Positions 46,182-58,300 of a stretch of DNA of 64,000 bases are shown one piece after another. Location: NCBI GenBank assembly GCA_001600635.1, contig BCKL01000022.1:372001-436000 (forward strand), written 5' to 3'. Source of the stretch: Leucosporidium creatinivorum (lineage: Eukaryota; Basidiomycota; Microbotryomycetes; Leucosporidiales; Leucosporidiaceae). The notes below the pieces were generated by a model, which worked only from the letters and a program-made list of their open reading frames with translations, was not told where the DNA came from and made no database searches. Numbering within the stretch: position 1 is the stretch's first letter; every line of letters starts with the position of its first letter. A program made the position numbers and the translations under genes.

Positions 46182-47472
46182 ATGATCAAGCTGCTGGATC
46201 TGCCGCCAGAGCTACTGCGTACTATTGCAGGCAAGTCTCGCCGTCCTACAGCTCTCAAACGCCTGTCTAACGCGCGCTCCTCCTCGTAGGCCACCTTGCT
46301 CAGCCCAGGTATCAGGGGGCTCTAGCAGCGCTCGCGCAAGTAGATCAGCTTCTCAACACTATCGCCATGCCACTGCTCAATCGCGAGCCAGCCATCGTCG
46401 GTAAGGAATCGTTCGGCGCCTTCTTGAGGACAGTCAAGGCTGCCTGCTGGGAACGAGGAGCAGCTGATGTGATGGGGATCAAGACGGTGAGTCCTCAGAG
46501 TGTCGCTGCCCCTCTATCAGTGCTCACCCTCCTCCTACCGCCAGATATCCTTCGCCGACATCGACTCGGAGCAGTACGCCTTCCACGCCAAGTGCGCGCA
46601 CTGCAGGTCACCACATCACCGCACCGAGGACCACGACCGCACCTACCCCCGACTATTAGAGTTCCTGAGCTCCGCCGACAAGCTCCTTGGCTCCGATCCC
46701 TTCCTCGCTCTCCGCTCCCTCTCCTTCACCGACTCGGTCGTTCCCACCGCGCTCCTCGCCCATCTCCTTGGTCCAGGAAAGCCCCTCCGACAAACTCTGG
46801 AGAGCCTCAAGCTCGCTCGTGTAGGCGTTGAGCAAGAAACGATCCTCCAATTCCTCTTCCAGCACCTCTTATTCAATCACACCTCGCGAGCGTGGGATGC
46901 CCACGGCCATGTGATTGCCGACAGAGACAAGGAAAAGTACACTACCGACTATGACGTCTTCAAGCTCATCTTCATCGAAGCGGAGTGGACCGAGGAGACG
47001 GAACGGCTCTATCTCGCCTCGCCGCCCTCGGCGCACCCCTTCTCTCGCCTCTCCTCCCTCGGACTCTCCATCGCCTCGGAAACGGGCGACGAACTCTTCC
47101 TCATTTTCTGTACCAATCTGTTTCCTTCTCTGCGGGAGGTCACCATCACCGGTGGCTTCGAGGCGTGGGTCTTGATGGACTCGGAGCGCTTCTTCCTTCG
47201 ACGCTCGGTGTACCAGTGAGTCGCGCCTAGATGAGTGCGATATCGATGGCGTCGCTTTGCTGACCTCTCTGCTACTTCGCAGAACCGACGGCTCGGCCTC
47301 CACCTTCCTCCCTCCCATCCTCACCGGCCTTCTCCCATCCGAAGCCGAGCTCTCGCAGCTCTGGCTCCCGCTCACGGCGACCGAGATCGCTTCGGACGCT
47401 TTTCAGACGTACCGTGGACCAAGTCTGAGGCGTCTCGATCTCTCAGGCTTGACGCTGAATCTGGTGGAGTGA
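46182..47472 (+). CDS. F-box-like / LRR-like protein B
   Basis: Intact paralogue of genes A and C in this window. Exons 46182-46230, 46290-46486, 46545-47215 and 47283-47472 encode 368 residues. Start MIKLLDLPPELLRTIAG plus ALAQVDQLLNTIAMPLL is the F-box-like part; then CAHC-x3-H-x5-HD, LLGPGKPLRQTLESLKL, LFLIFCTNLFPSLREVTITG and YRGPSLRRLDLSGL, the last resembling a leucine-rich repeat. Intron 1 has a GC donor (GCAAGT at 46231). Likely a substrate adaptor of an SCF ubiquitin ligase, by resemblance; targets unknown. The F-box is weak, so another role is possible. Confidence 0.78.
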
Positions 47473-47803
47473 GCTCGAGCTCGGTCGGCGAGGTGGAGAT
47501 GATTGACGGGGTTGGAGCAGATGGTGGTTGCCGAGGAGGAGGGGCAGAGTAGCTACGCTGTAGGGCGGAACCGTTTTGCCTCATTTTGAGCCGTCAGACG
47601 GCTGCTTCGCCTACGCGAGAGTCGAGGCGCCGCTTGGCGAAGAGGTTTCCTCGTGGCTCTCGGGTCTCGCGCTTTCTGTAGCCACTCGCTGAGAGATAGG
47701 ATTGTGAGGTCTAAATTCCCTTTCCACCTTTCTATCTGACTCCAACGTCTAGGACACCTCCCTCGCGTCTCCGCTCCTCCCCCAGTCCCGAACTCGCACC
47801 TCG
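47473..47803. other. Convergent intergenic DNA
   Basis: 331 bp between the stop codons of F-box-like genes B and C; holds their terminators. Nothing else recognised. Confidence 0.5.
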
Positions 47804-49073
47804 CTAAATCAACCTCAGCTCAAGCGCCATCATAATGAGCACGTCCAGTTCCGGTCCTCGGTATCGACTAAATTCGGGAGATGCGACTTCTTCAGGCGTC
47901 AACGGCAGCCATGTCGGCGGATTGAAGGGGTTATCGGAAGGGATGTGAACTCGGGGAGGCTCGAAGATGGCGGGGGGAAGGTGGGGAGGCCTGTGCAGCC
48001 GATATAGCGAGAGATTCAGCATCGGACCGCTCAATTGATTCAGAAAATGAGGAGACTGACCGATAGACTGAGCGTCTAAACCAGAAATGCTCGTTTCTCC
48101 GCCAACCCTGATCCCTGCGCACCGTTCCCGCTAGCTCCAAGTGCTTCAATGCCGGGAAGTGATTGGTGCAGAAGAGTATGATGAGCTCATTCCCTCCATT
48201 GTCGTCCGTGTTGTACAGCAACGACAGGCGAAGCCTCCAGAGGACCGAGGATGGGTAGAGGGTAGGCGGCTGTAGAAGGCAAAGGCGCTCCGTCTCTTTG
48301 TGTTCGCCTGCACTCTTGATCCTGAGTTCGCGGAATGTTTTATAGTCCGTGACAGCGAAGTCGCGACGCCGTTCCGATACCAGCCTCGACGAGGTGGTTG
48401 AGGTCCTCTTAGTCACGACGGTGGTCCTAATAAAGTGGAGATGCTGGAAGAGGAAGAGGTGGATGTCCGAAGCTTTAAGACCACAGGTGTCGAGCGCGAG
48501 ATGCTCGATAGTGGTGCGAAGAGGGCCGAGAGGGCCGAGGAGGTTGGCGAGAAGCTCGGGCGGCACCTCGGCGTCGTGAATCTTGAGGGTTCGGAGCTGG
48601 AACAGGTAGTGTAGTGGAATGTGGTCGAGGAGGACGTTGAGACCACGGTCGTGGTACCATGTGTCGTGCGCCCTATCGCCGCACGTCTCGCATTTGGCGA
48701 AGAGGGTTCGGTCGAGGCTCGCGATGCAGAGCTGGGGAGGGGAGGCATCAGCATCTTGTCGAAGGATACAGAGGGATTCTCGGAAACGTACCTTCACCAT
48801 CTTAGGCAGCGTACGCTCGCCTTCCTCTCCCGCCTCGTCGGTCCAGCGCTTGAGCGTGAGCATCCACTCGCTGAGCTTGTCGTAGCCGTCGAGGACTGGC
48901 TGGCGGTAGAGGAGTGGGTGGCAGACGGTGTTCAAGCTACGATTGACTCGAGCCAGCCGTGTCAACGAGCGCTGAAGGTCTCTCGCGTCGTCCACCCAGT
49001 CGACGTGCTCCAGCTGGAAGATCTCGTCCGCGATGAGCGTGAGCAGCTCTGTAGGTAGATCCGAGAGTAGCAT
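47804..49073 (-). CDS. F-box-like / LRR-like protein C
   Basis: Third member of the local family. Exons 48792-49073, 48061-48731 and 47804-47990 give 379 residues. The F-box-like start MLLSDLPTELLTLIADEIF and SLTRLARVNRSLNTVCHPLL is the best of the three. The Cys/His motif is CETC-x4-H-x4-HD, followed by LLGPLGPLRTTIEHLAL, LIILFCTNHFPALKHLELAG and YRGPELDVL. The central exon is 671 nt, the same as in gene B. The family's first intron is missing here, and the intron at 48732-48791 is 60 nt with no in-frame stop, so its retention would merely add 20 residues. Tail to tail with gene B. Confidence 0.8.
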
Positions 49074-49332
49074 TTGACCTGCCGGCGCTGTTGGAGGCGG
49101 GAGACGAAAGCGAAGCGATTTGGGAGGAGCAGAAGGAGCGCAGGAGGCAGCTCTCTTGACCTCCGTCCTCCATCTGCTTGTTCCGCCGGGTCGCTCTTCA
49201 ACGAGATAGGTGAGCTTACTGTACTGCGACACAGCTCTATTAGCTACAGGCTGACCGTACACCTCGTCAGGCGTCAGCTGGACGCGAGCCCCTCCGCCCA
49301 ACACTCAACAAGCCGACGGCGGGCGCTTCATC
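49074..49332. promoter_or_regulatory. Divergent promoter of F-box-like C and exonuclease-like gene
   Basis: 259 bp between the two start codons. No specific site recognised. Confidence 0.4.
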
Positions 49333-50725
49333 ATGAGCAGCGAGGTCTTCGTCCCGCTCAAGTATGGTGAGCTACATCTCTGCAGCTGCTGCACTGCTGT
49401 TCGAGCTGTAAGAAGTGCCGAGGCAACTGCTTGTGCTGGCCCCACGCGCTTGCGACGTCTCGCTGATCTCCTGCTGCTACTCACCTGCAGTGCTCTTCCA
49501 ATGGCGCAACTCCATCACCCTCAAGAAGGATCCTCTCGCCAAGGGATGGTTCAAATCCCAAATGACCCTTCCCGGCCTCTTCACCATGCTCGGCAGCCCC
49601 CTGCCCCTCTACGAAGCTTCGGTCGGCCATCGCGCGCTAGAGCTCTTCCTCTCGGACGACCAATGCGTCATCCTCCGCGGTGGACTCGCTGGTCTCATGG
49701 GCCCGACGCGCGCCAACAATTCGTGGAAGGCCGACTCGAACCTGCCGAGGGAGAAGCTCTCGGGCTGGAGGAGGAGGACATTTGCCAATGCACGGGAGCT
49801 CGAGCAGAAGATGGGAGAACTGCAGCTCGCTGAAGACGCTGGCTCGACTCTCGGAGCGTATCAAGAGCTGGTCAGGCTGCGAGGGATCTGGTCGGCGTTG
49901 CAGGCGAAGGGAAAGGGGAGCTTCTTGGCCTGTGATGTCGAGACGTATGAGTTCGTGAGTCGCCACTAGCTTCCATCATGATAGATTCTCCTCCCCTCCC
50001 GCCCGTCGACCCTCAAGGCTCATAGACATTCCTATACTCGGCGCTAACTTCCCTTCGCCGAGCAGAACCACGACCTGCTCACCGAGTTCGGATGGGCGAC
50101 ACTCGTCAACGGCAAGCGGGAAGATGCTCATGTTGGTGGGCTTAGGTTCCTTGCGCTTGCATCACACTTTGCTGATCTCCTCGCCTTACAGTGGTCGCCG
50201 AGAACGCCTCAAAGCGAAACGGTCGCTGGTGCCCAGACGCTCGAGACGTGAGCATCGTTTTCGCTAGCGAGCTGTGCCACCCATTGACTCTCCTCTACTC
50301 TACAGCACTACGACTTCGGCAAGACGGTGACCATCCCTCAAGCCGCCCTCCACACTCGCCTCTCCAAGCTCATCACTCACCTATCCACCAACTCTCCTCT
50401 CTTCATGGTCATGCACGATCCTCGCTCCGATATCACCGCTCTCAACCTCCTCGGCATCGACACCTCTTCCTATCACCGCCAACTCAACGCCTTCTCGACC
50501 ACCTCTCCTCCGACCTCGGGCGTCTTCATTCTCGACACCCAAGCCATCTTCTGCGGCTGGTCGCGCGCCAAGCGGAAGGCAAAGCTCGAGCTCTGCTGCG
50601 AGGAGCTTTCGGTCCCCACTCGCAGGCTGCACAACGCAGGGAACGACGCGCATTACACACTGGCCCTGCTCGAGGCGATGCTGGCAAAGGAGCGCGATGG
50701 GAGTGCGGTGGCTGGAGATGTGTGA
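49333..50725 (+). CDS. DEDDh exonuclease-like protein (Gfd2 / YDR514C type)
   Basis: RNase H-fold protein related to yeast Gfd2 and YDR514C; biochemical substrate unknown. Exons 49333-49366, 49491-49954, 50066-50135, 50192-50247 and 50306-50725 encode 347 residues. The N-terminal 150 residues (LFQWRNSITLKKDPLAKGWF onward) are family-specific. The exonuclease motifs are complete: FLACDVETYE (DxE), FMVMHDPRSDI (second Asp in context HDxxxD) and RRLHNAGNDAHYTLAL (His and final Asp), so the protein is probably catalytic. Fungal relatives have been tied to mRNA export and to mitochondria; location here cannot be told. Confidence 0.85.
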
Positions 50726-51598
50726 GATAGTGTTGTATCGCTTTGAAGTGCCAGTTCCATCACCATTCTGGATTGCTCGGCTGATGAGAGTCCCAAAGCG
50801 AGCCTGTCTCGCCGATCTCGGTCGAGAATCGAGCAAGAGTTTCCTGGCCTGCACCGCAGCAGCGCAGCCAGTAAGTCGGTAAGACGAGTTGGCTCCGTCG
50901 TAGTCACAACGCGCTCTCTGTAGGTGAAGGTCTGGGATGGACGCCGCTGAGTTTGATGGACTTGAACGAGCCCGCTGAGAACGCCGAGGTGGATCGCTCA
51001 TTCCCCAATTTGGACCTGCTCCTTCGCGTCGGCTTCTCCCGCTATCACACTACGCTTGTACAAGCTACTCGTACTCGTATGCTCTTGCTCCTATCGACTC
51101 GAGAGACCAAGAGCAGTCCAGTGATATGCTCGATGGGGAGGCTTGCTCGGCGTTGAGGTGCTCGCCAACGGCATTCGGCGCTCGCTCTCGAGGATGCGGG
51201 GCGGCGATCCACAGGGTCGGACACATCTCCACAGCTCCTGATGAGAAGCAGTCATCAGCACGGCCTGGCCGTGGGCGAAACAGATTGGTCGCGGATCCCG
51301 TCCGACCTCCAACTCTTCCTTTCTCCCTTCTTCAGCCTCGGTGAGGAGGAGCTGCAGTGAGGACCTACAATCGGCGGTACTCAGAGCCGTTGTGTAGGTC
51401 CCGACCGACTTACTGGCGCAGGAAAGCAACTTAGAGCTCGATAACTCTGATGAAGTCTTGCCGAGTTAGGAAGGAGCCGCCTGCGCCGACCGCCCTCGCC
51501 CTCCTCCCTCGGCGCCGTCCCATCTTGTGCCCCGCGTTGTGAGAAAAACGTAAGATACGTGCAGCTACAGCTTGTTCTCCTCGTTTCACCTGAGCAGC
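50726..51598. other. Intergenic, nothing recognised
   Basis: About 870 bp between the exonuclease-like and CAP10-type genes. Only short frames, none with a family look. Holds a terminator and the promoter of the downstream gene. Confidence 0.5.
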
Positions 51599-54158
51599 AT
51601 GCGCATCGCTGTTCCCACAGCTGGGGAGTCGTCGGCGCCCTTTGCTCGCTTCTCATCTCCTCGCTACCGAGTGCATCCCATCCTCCTCCTGCCGCTGCTT
51701 CTCCTCGGCCATCTCCTCATCTCGCACGCATTTCCAGAGGATCTCAGCTCAACACAGGACCCCACCAACCCTCCGAGACCTCTTCATCGCCGTCTCCTTT
51801 CTCGGCTTCGCACTCGCTTTCAGCACAGGACAGCGCCACCATCGAAGCATGGCTTCTCTGAGCGACATGGATACTTCTATTATCCCGAGGCTGCTCCTCA
51901 TGTAGCGGTCAACATACCTCGAGGGACTCGGCTACATCCCGTCATCCCTTCCTCCTCCTCTCACTCCTCGGCGCAGCACCTCTCTCACCCGCTCGCCGGA
52001 CTGCACGACGACGATACCAGCTTTGATAAGCGCAGCTCTTCCTCCTCGTCTCGTGAGCAGCTGCATCCCATCAATTACCTCATTCGCGAGGCCGAGACGA
52101 AATGGAACGCCATGCTCGACCGACAGAGCCGAACGCTCGAGGAGGCGGTAGAGGAGTACGAGAGGCGGTACAGGAGGCCTCCACCGTTGGGCTTTGATGC
52201 CTGGTGGGCATTTGCGACGGAGAACTCGGTGGTCCTCGTCGATGAGTGTGAGTCCTCGTCGTCTCGGCGAGGGCTTGGCCGAGCTGACATCGTGCTGGAC
52301 GAGCAGACGACCAAATCAACGACGATATCGAGCCATTCCTCTCGTTCGAGCCCGCGGAGCTCATGCAGCAAGTCATCGCCGTCGTCAAGGATGGCGGAGG
52401 ACGGATGCCTCAGCATTCGGTGTGGGCCATCGAGGTCAGAAATGGCGAGGCGAGCATTCTACGCATGCCTTACACAAACGTTCATCGAGCCTACGAGTAT
52501 CTAGCGCTCATTCAGGTGAGTCTAGATTCAATTGGCGAGTTCGGCGACGAGCTGACCTCGGCGTTTGCTCCGCAGCGATTCGCCGCCGACCTCCCCGACA
52601 TGCTCATCCCCTTCTCCATCGAAGATGGACCTAGCGTCTTGGTATCCGGAGAGCAGAGGCAACGTCATATTGACTACGCCCGAGCAGGCCGAAGTGAGCC
52701 TGTACTTCTTGCTCCGTGCCGAGCTTATCTGACCTTCACCGCCATTACAGAGCTCACCATGGAACAACAAGAGGAGCATCTCGTTGATCATGGCTTTGCC
52801 GCTTCTCACTGGGCCGAGACCTGCAAGCCCAACTCCCCCATTCGGCGCCTTCAAGCTGGACTCCTCGCTGGACAGACACCTGTGCAGCCCAGCTTCATCA
52901 GCACCGAGCACTTCGAGGCTGCTGATGCATGCAAGCATGGGTCAGACACCATTCAGCACGGAACCACCCTCACGTGAGTCGGAGCAGCTTCGGTCGTCTT
53001 GCGCCGAGCTTAATTCGGACTTGCCCTTGCTGACCCGTTCTTTCCGACAGCGGTGGCTACATTCCCGGCAAGCTCTTCCCGATCATCTCCTTCTCCAAGA
53101 CGACCATGCACTCGGACATTCTCGCAACACCTCAAGACCAGTGGTCGATGGAAACGGGCTACGATCCAGCATGGGAGGACAAGTCGCCGAAGGTGCTCTG
53201 GCGAGGGGCTACGACTGGAATCTGGCACTCTAGCGCCATCCTCTGGAAGTCTTCCCAGCGCCCTCGACTCGTCGCCCTCACCAACGACAACTACGATCGC
53301 CGGACCGTCCTCTTCGCCGACCCCTCGGCGGGCGATGCCGTTCGGTCCATCAACGCTCCCAACGCCAATCTCAACGAGTACCTCTTTGACGTCGCTTTTC
53401 ACCCTCAGCCGCTCCAGTGCAGTCAGTTTGAGGGCGCCGACGAGACCTGCGCCGTCATGAAGGGAGACCTTCGTTTCCAAGACCTGCCGATGCCGTTCCA
53501 CGAGCAGAACAACTTCAAGTACATGCTGGACGTTGATGGGAATGCCTGGAGCGGTCGATTCCATCGTCTGATGTACATCTTGGGTCACCTTGCTCTGGTC
53601 TTTGCTCGCCAGGGCCTTGCCAAAGGGGAGGAAGCTGACCGCGCCCTTTCCTTTTCTCTCGCACCACAGGTCTACTCGGTCCCTCATTTTCAAGTCAACC
53701 ATGTATCCCGAATGGTGGAGCAAGCGTGTGATGCCATGGTACCAGTCAGTCACCCTCGCTCTTCACTTCGATCGCCCTTTCGCTTCGGCGATGACTTCGA
53801 AGCGCTTACTGACCCGGCGCTTTCCCTCAACAGCTACGTCCCCATAAAAAACGACTACTCGGATCTTCATCATGCTGCTACATACTTCATCGGCCTTCCA
53901 GACGGCACAGGAAGCCATGATCACGTTGCAAAGAGGCTCGGCGAGCAAGGCAAGGAGTGGGCCGAGAACCATTGGCGGGAGGAGGACATGGCCGCCTATC
54001 AGTTCAGGTTGTGTGAGTGCTCTCGTTGCCTTCGGGACTAGACTTAAGGAACTTGTCGGCGGGCTTGAGCTGACTTGCTCATCGCAGACCTCGAACTCGC
54101 CCGCGCCATGTACGGAGTTGACGGGTCGCATGATTTCGGCTTGGAGAACCGAGGATAA
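51599..54158 (+). CDS. CAP10-type glycosyltransferase
   Basis: Golgi type II enzyme of the CAP10 family, which in Cryptococcus includes capsule and glycolipid xylosyltransferases. Exons 51599-52247, 52307-52515, 52576-52693, 52751-52973, 53051-53572, 53670-53744, 53834-54012 and 54088-54158 give 681 residues. A membrane anchor lies near residues 26-44 (VHPILLLPLLLLGHLLISHA). The stem has a long Ser/His-rich stretch and EEAVEEYERRYRRPPPLGFD. The catalytic domain shows KVLWRGATTG, YKYMLDVDGN-type FKYMLDVDGNAWSGRFHRLM, SLIFKSTMYPEWW and HYVPIKNDYSDLHHA. The intron at 53573-53669 uses a GTACAT donor and restores RLM-STRSLIF in frame. Likely role: adding xylose or a similar sugar to cell-surface glycans; donor not established. 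Confidence 0.9.
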
Positions 54159-55317
54159 TCATGTGTCGTTTTAGTAGTACTGCATTCGCATCTCGCACTT
54201 CCCTCGTTCGCCGTCATGCTCGGGCTCGGTGCCCCTCGGCGATGGGTAGCTGCTCAGCCTCTCCCAGCGGTCTCTCTTGCTTCCCTCTTCAGCGATCTGT
54301 GAAGCTCTGTTGTCCCTCCAGCACATCAGTCTACATCTCTGCACCCACTTTACCACTAACAGGAACTATCCTCGCTCCCCTCACTTGCACCTGTTCGGTC
54401 GAGTGTGCGAATCTTTGGCCAAGTCCGAAACCAGCAGCGCGCCTGGGTTTCTGCTTCACGCAAAACAACCCGACCCATCAAAAAGCACGAAGCAACCCCT
54501 CAGAGGTGCAGCTTGGAACTAGTTCCTAACAGCACCTCAATGACCCTGCTCCGTCGTATATGGCCGTCGCAGAGCAGTGCAGAGTTCAACTCATGCTAAC
54601 CTAGGGACTTGGGTGCGGCGCCTTACTAGCCGCGAGAGCTTGCTCACAATTGAGCTCTCGTGTATCACAAATATGCGTGAAGGGGTCGCAATGTCTCGCG
54701 GGACATTTCTTTGCTGTCGAGGTGCAGCATGGCAGGAGCTCGGCGCAGGGAGGCGGAGGATGCTCGAGAAGGGGAAGTTTTTCGAGGTTGGTGCAGCTGA
54801 GGGAGAGCCGAGGGGTGTTGGAGACGTTGTTGGACTGCTGCAGAATGTATTCTTGCTCCCACTACTCGTCATGTTCGTCTACGAGAGCAGAGCGCCGTGC
54901 GAAAGCCGAGATGCGGAAAGACACGCTCGAGAGCTCGCTGCAGAGATGCAGCAGTGCATCGACGTGCTGTAGAGTCGCCTCAAGTAGTGTTCATGCTACC
55001 CCTTTGCGAATAGGCCACCGACTGTGGTGCAGAAGCGAACTGAGACGTCTCGGCGCTCGCTGCGAAGCTCTCGACGGATTCTCGAGCGGGCACAGAAGAG
55101 ATCCTTGGTCCGAAACAACGTTGAATTGCTCGGTCAATCAGTCTGAGTGGTGTGGTAGAGTCGCGCTCCAACGGGTGGTGCAGCGAGGGAGGAAGAAGAG
55201 GTAGAGGAGGGGAGAGGGGGGAATCAATGCGAAGTCTACAGGGCGGCGAGGGATAAGACAGTAGGGAGTGGATGACTAGGTGGACATAGGTGATGAGAGA
55301 AGGGGGGTATGTCTAGT
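54159..55317. other. Convergent intergenic DNA, nothing recognised
   Basis: 1.16 kb between the stop codons of the CAP10-type gene and CLU1, long for a convergent gap here. Short frames on both strands show no family resemblance. No repeat seen with other parts of the window and no tRNA recognised. Confidence 0.5.
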
Positions 55318-58300
55318 TCATGCTGATGCTGGCGGCGAAACCTTGCGTTTCCGCGAAGCCGAGCTCGACTTGCTGCTGGCCTTGGAGGCCGACGAGGGCT
55401 TGCCCTGGATGAAGTTGACAAGCTCGTCGACGCTGAGGTTGGCCTTTTGTCCGTGCTCCTTGATGGCGGGAGCCTCGGTTGCTGGGATGGCGACGCCAGC
55501 CTTGGTGCCCGAGCCGGAAGCGATGGGCGAAGCGCCGACGCTCGAAGCGAGCTTGGCGCGCATGTTCTCCTTGCCGGCGCCGGCAATCTTGGGCATCTTC
55601 TTCTGCTTCATGCGGTCCTCGAGAGCCTGACGCTCGGCGCCTTCCCTGGCGATCGCGTCGCTGACAAGCTGGATGAAGCTGGTCGACTCGGCGATCTCCT
55701 TGGCGTCGGCGGGGAGGAGGACCTGGTAGATGCGGAGGGCCTCCTTCATGTAAGGAAGCGACTCGGCGAAGGCGGCGGTGGCGGCGTGAGCCTGGGCGAG
55801 CGCCTGCTGGACCTGGGCGAAGTTGTGCGAATCGCGACCCCAGATCTTCTCGGAGAGGGCGGCGAGCTCCTCAAAGAGAGGGACGGAGGCGAGGAGACCC
55901 TGCTCAGTCTGCACCATGTTGGCGGCGTTGGTCTGCGAAAGTAAGGAGGATGTCAGCTGGGAGCGTTCGAAGTAATTATGGTCGAGATACTCACGAGAAG
56001 GCTATGGATGCTGGGGTGGTTGGGGCCGTAGACGTTGGCCCAGAGGAGCATGGCGTGCTTGGTGAACCTCAAGCCGACGGCGGTGTTGCCAATCGACTGC
56101 TCGAGGAGTCCGAGATCGGTGTACTGCTGGATCGTGTCGGGGGCGTCGAGACCGAACGTCCTCTCGGCGATAACGACACTCTGGCGGACCATGCGGACAG
56201 CCGAGTGGAGGTACGAGTCGACCTGGGACTTGAGGGCCTCGACATCCTCGAGGAGAAGGCTCTGAAGCTTCTCCTTGGCGTCGGCGGCGGTCTCGGAGTC
56301 CTTGAGAGCGTTCTCGGCAACCTCGTGAAGCTGGATCTTGCGAAGAAGGTTCTGCGAGAGCTGGTGGTAGACTGGGAGGTCGAGTGAGGTCAGCGGCAAG
56401 CGCAAGGAGCGAGTCGACGCCTTCAACTCACCGATACCGAGGTTGTGGTACTTGGTCGACGCCTCGGGATGAACGCCACCGAAGACTTGCTCGCAGAACT
56501 GGAGGCCGTCCTGGACCTGCTCGGTTCCGAGCTCGATCTGCCCCTCGTTGAGGGCGCGCTGACCGAGGGTGAAGCTCTCGTCGGCCATGGCGCTCTGCAG
56601 AGGGTGCAACGAGATCAGCGAAAGTCCGAACGAGGAGGCAGGAGAGTAACGCACCTTATGGGCGCTCGACTTGACGATGGGCATGATGTTAAGAACGTCC
56701 TCGGGGCGGAAGGTGGTCGCGGGAACGGCGACGGGCTTGCTCGCCTCCTTGGCGGCCTTGCCCTTCTTCTTCTTGCTGGGCTCCTTCTTCTCCTCCTCGC
56801 TAGCGACGGCGACGGGAGCGGAACCCTCAGCAGCGTTGCCGACGAACTGGTAATCGCGAGCGACGAGCTGGATGCCGACGCGCATCGAGATCTCGCGAAG
56901 GAGCTTGCGGTGGACGAGGGAGGTGGTGAAGATGGACTGGGGCAGGGCGTAGCGGAAGCGGGACTCGACCTGGGCGGTGATGTCCTCGCGGAGGGAGGAT
57001 GGAGTGAGGGTAGTCCACTTGCGGTCGGCCTCGACTCCGGGCGCGAGCTCGGCGACTTCGGGAACGGGGTTGGCTTGGAAGGAGGTGCCGAGGAGGCAGT
57101 TGAAGAAGTGGGAGATGATGTAGGGGTGGTCGTAGATGTCGGCGGAGCGGAGGAGGCTGTTGAGGATGTGCTTGCTGGCACGGGTGACCATCTCGAGTTG
57201 GATGATCTCCTGCGGACGACGAGAAGGGTCAGTGAAAGCTACAGAACGATGCTGCAGGGCGCGAGACGTACCTTGAGGGTCTTGAGCGAAGCCGTGACAT
57301 CCTCCTGGAGTTGGTTGCGGTCGGCGACGATCTTGGGTCCCTCCGAGTCAATCTTCTCGGCGAGCTGTCCAAGGTAGCGCATGTTGATTCCCTTGCGGTG
57401 CATGACCTTGGAGAGGAAGAAGCCGTCGGTGAAGAAGTTGGCCGAGGTAGCGATGTCGTTGATGAACGAGGAGAGGACCGTCTCGCGAAGGTACTCGGAA
57501 GCGAGGCGGACGTTCTTGCTCGACTCCTCCTCGGCGTCGAAGATGGTGACGGCCTGCTCTCCCTCCTTGGAGGCCTTACGCTCGACAAAGGCGTCGGGGT
57601 TGAAGCGAAGAACAAAGTCCTCGGCGTTGATGACGGAGGTAGGGATGTTCTCGTCGGCGGGGGCGGCGGCCGAGTCGGTGGCGGCCTCCTTGAGCTCCGA
57701 CTCGACAGATCCGGCAGCGGGCTTCTCGGCTACATCCTTATCGGCGTGCTCCTTCTCGACGCGGCCGCGCGACTCGGCGACGCGCTCTTCGAGCCAGACC
57801 TTGAGCTTCGAGGCGTGGTAAGCCTCGAGAAGCTCGGGACGGAGGAGGACGAGGCGGTGAGGGTAGTCGGCGGGGGTGTGCACACCGTTGGCCTGCGACT
57901 CGGTCGAATTCGCGAGGATGGCGCCGTTGATGTCCTTCTCGAGGAACTCGACGTCGACGCAGTGAAGGCGGGCTGCGAAAGCGAATCGAGTTCAGCCTCA
58001 GTCGGCGTGCGTGGACGGCAAGGGTAACTCACAGCAATCGATGAAGTAGCTGCGTCCGTCGGGAGCGGCGATACCGTGCATGTCGGTGCTCATGTAGAGC
58101 TCGGTCTCCTTGCCCTGGGCGTCGATGACCTTGTGCTCGGCGAAGCGCATGTTGTCGGCGACCTTCTTGGCGAGCTGGTGGAAGTACTTGCTCGCACGAA
58201 CCGACTCGTCGGGAACCTCGGGGTTCGAGGAGCCGTAGACGATGCGGAAGGGTCCGGTGGGAGGGTAGTCGTCCTTGTTGGCCGTCTCCTCCGAAGGGAA

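Noticed and set aside
56445-57377. 310-codon plus-strand frame opposite CLU1 (and similar at 61531-62442 opposite SPP1)
   Set aside because: Same antisense shadow effect; composition is Leu/Gly/Val/Asp-rich filler.
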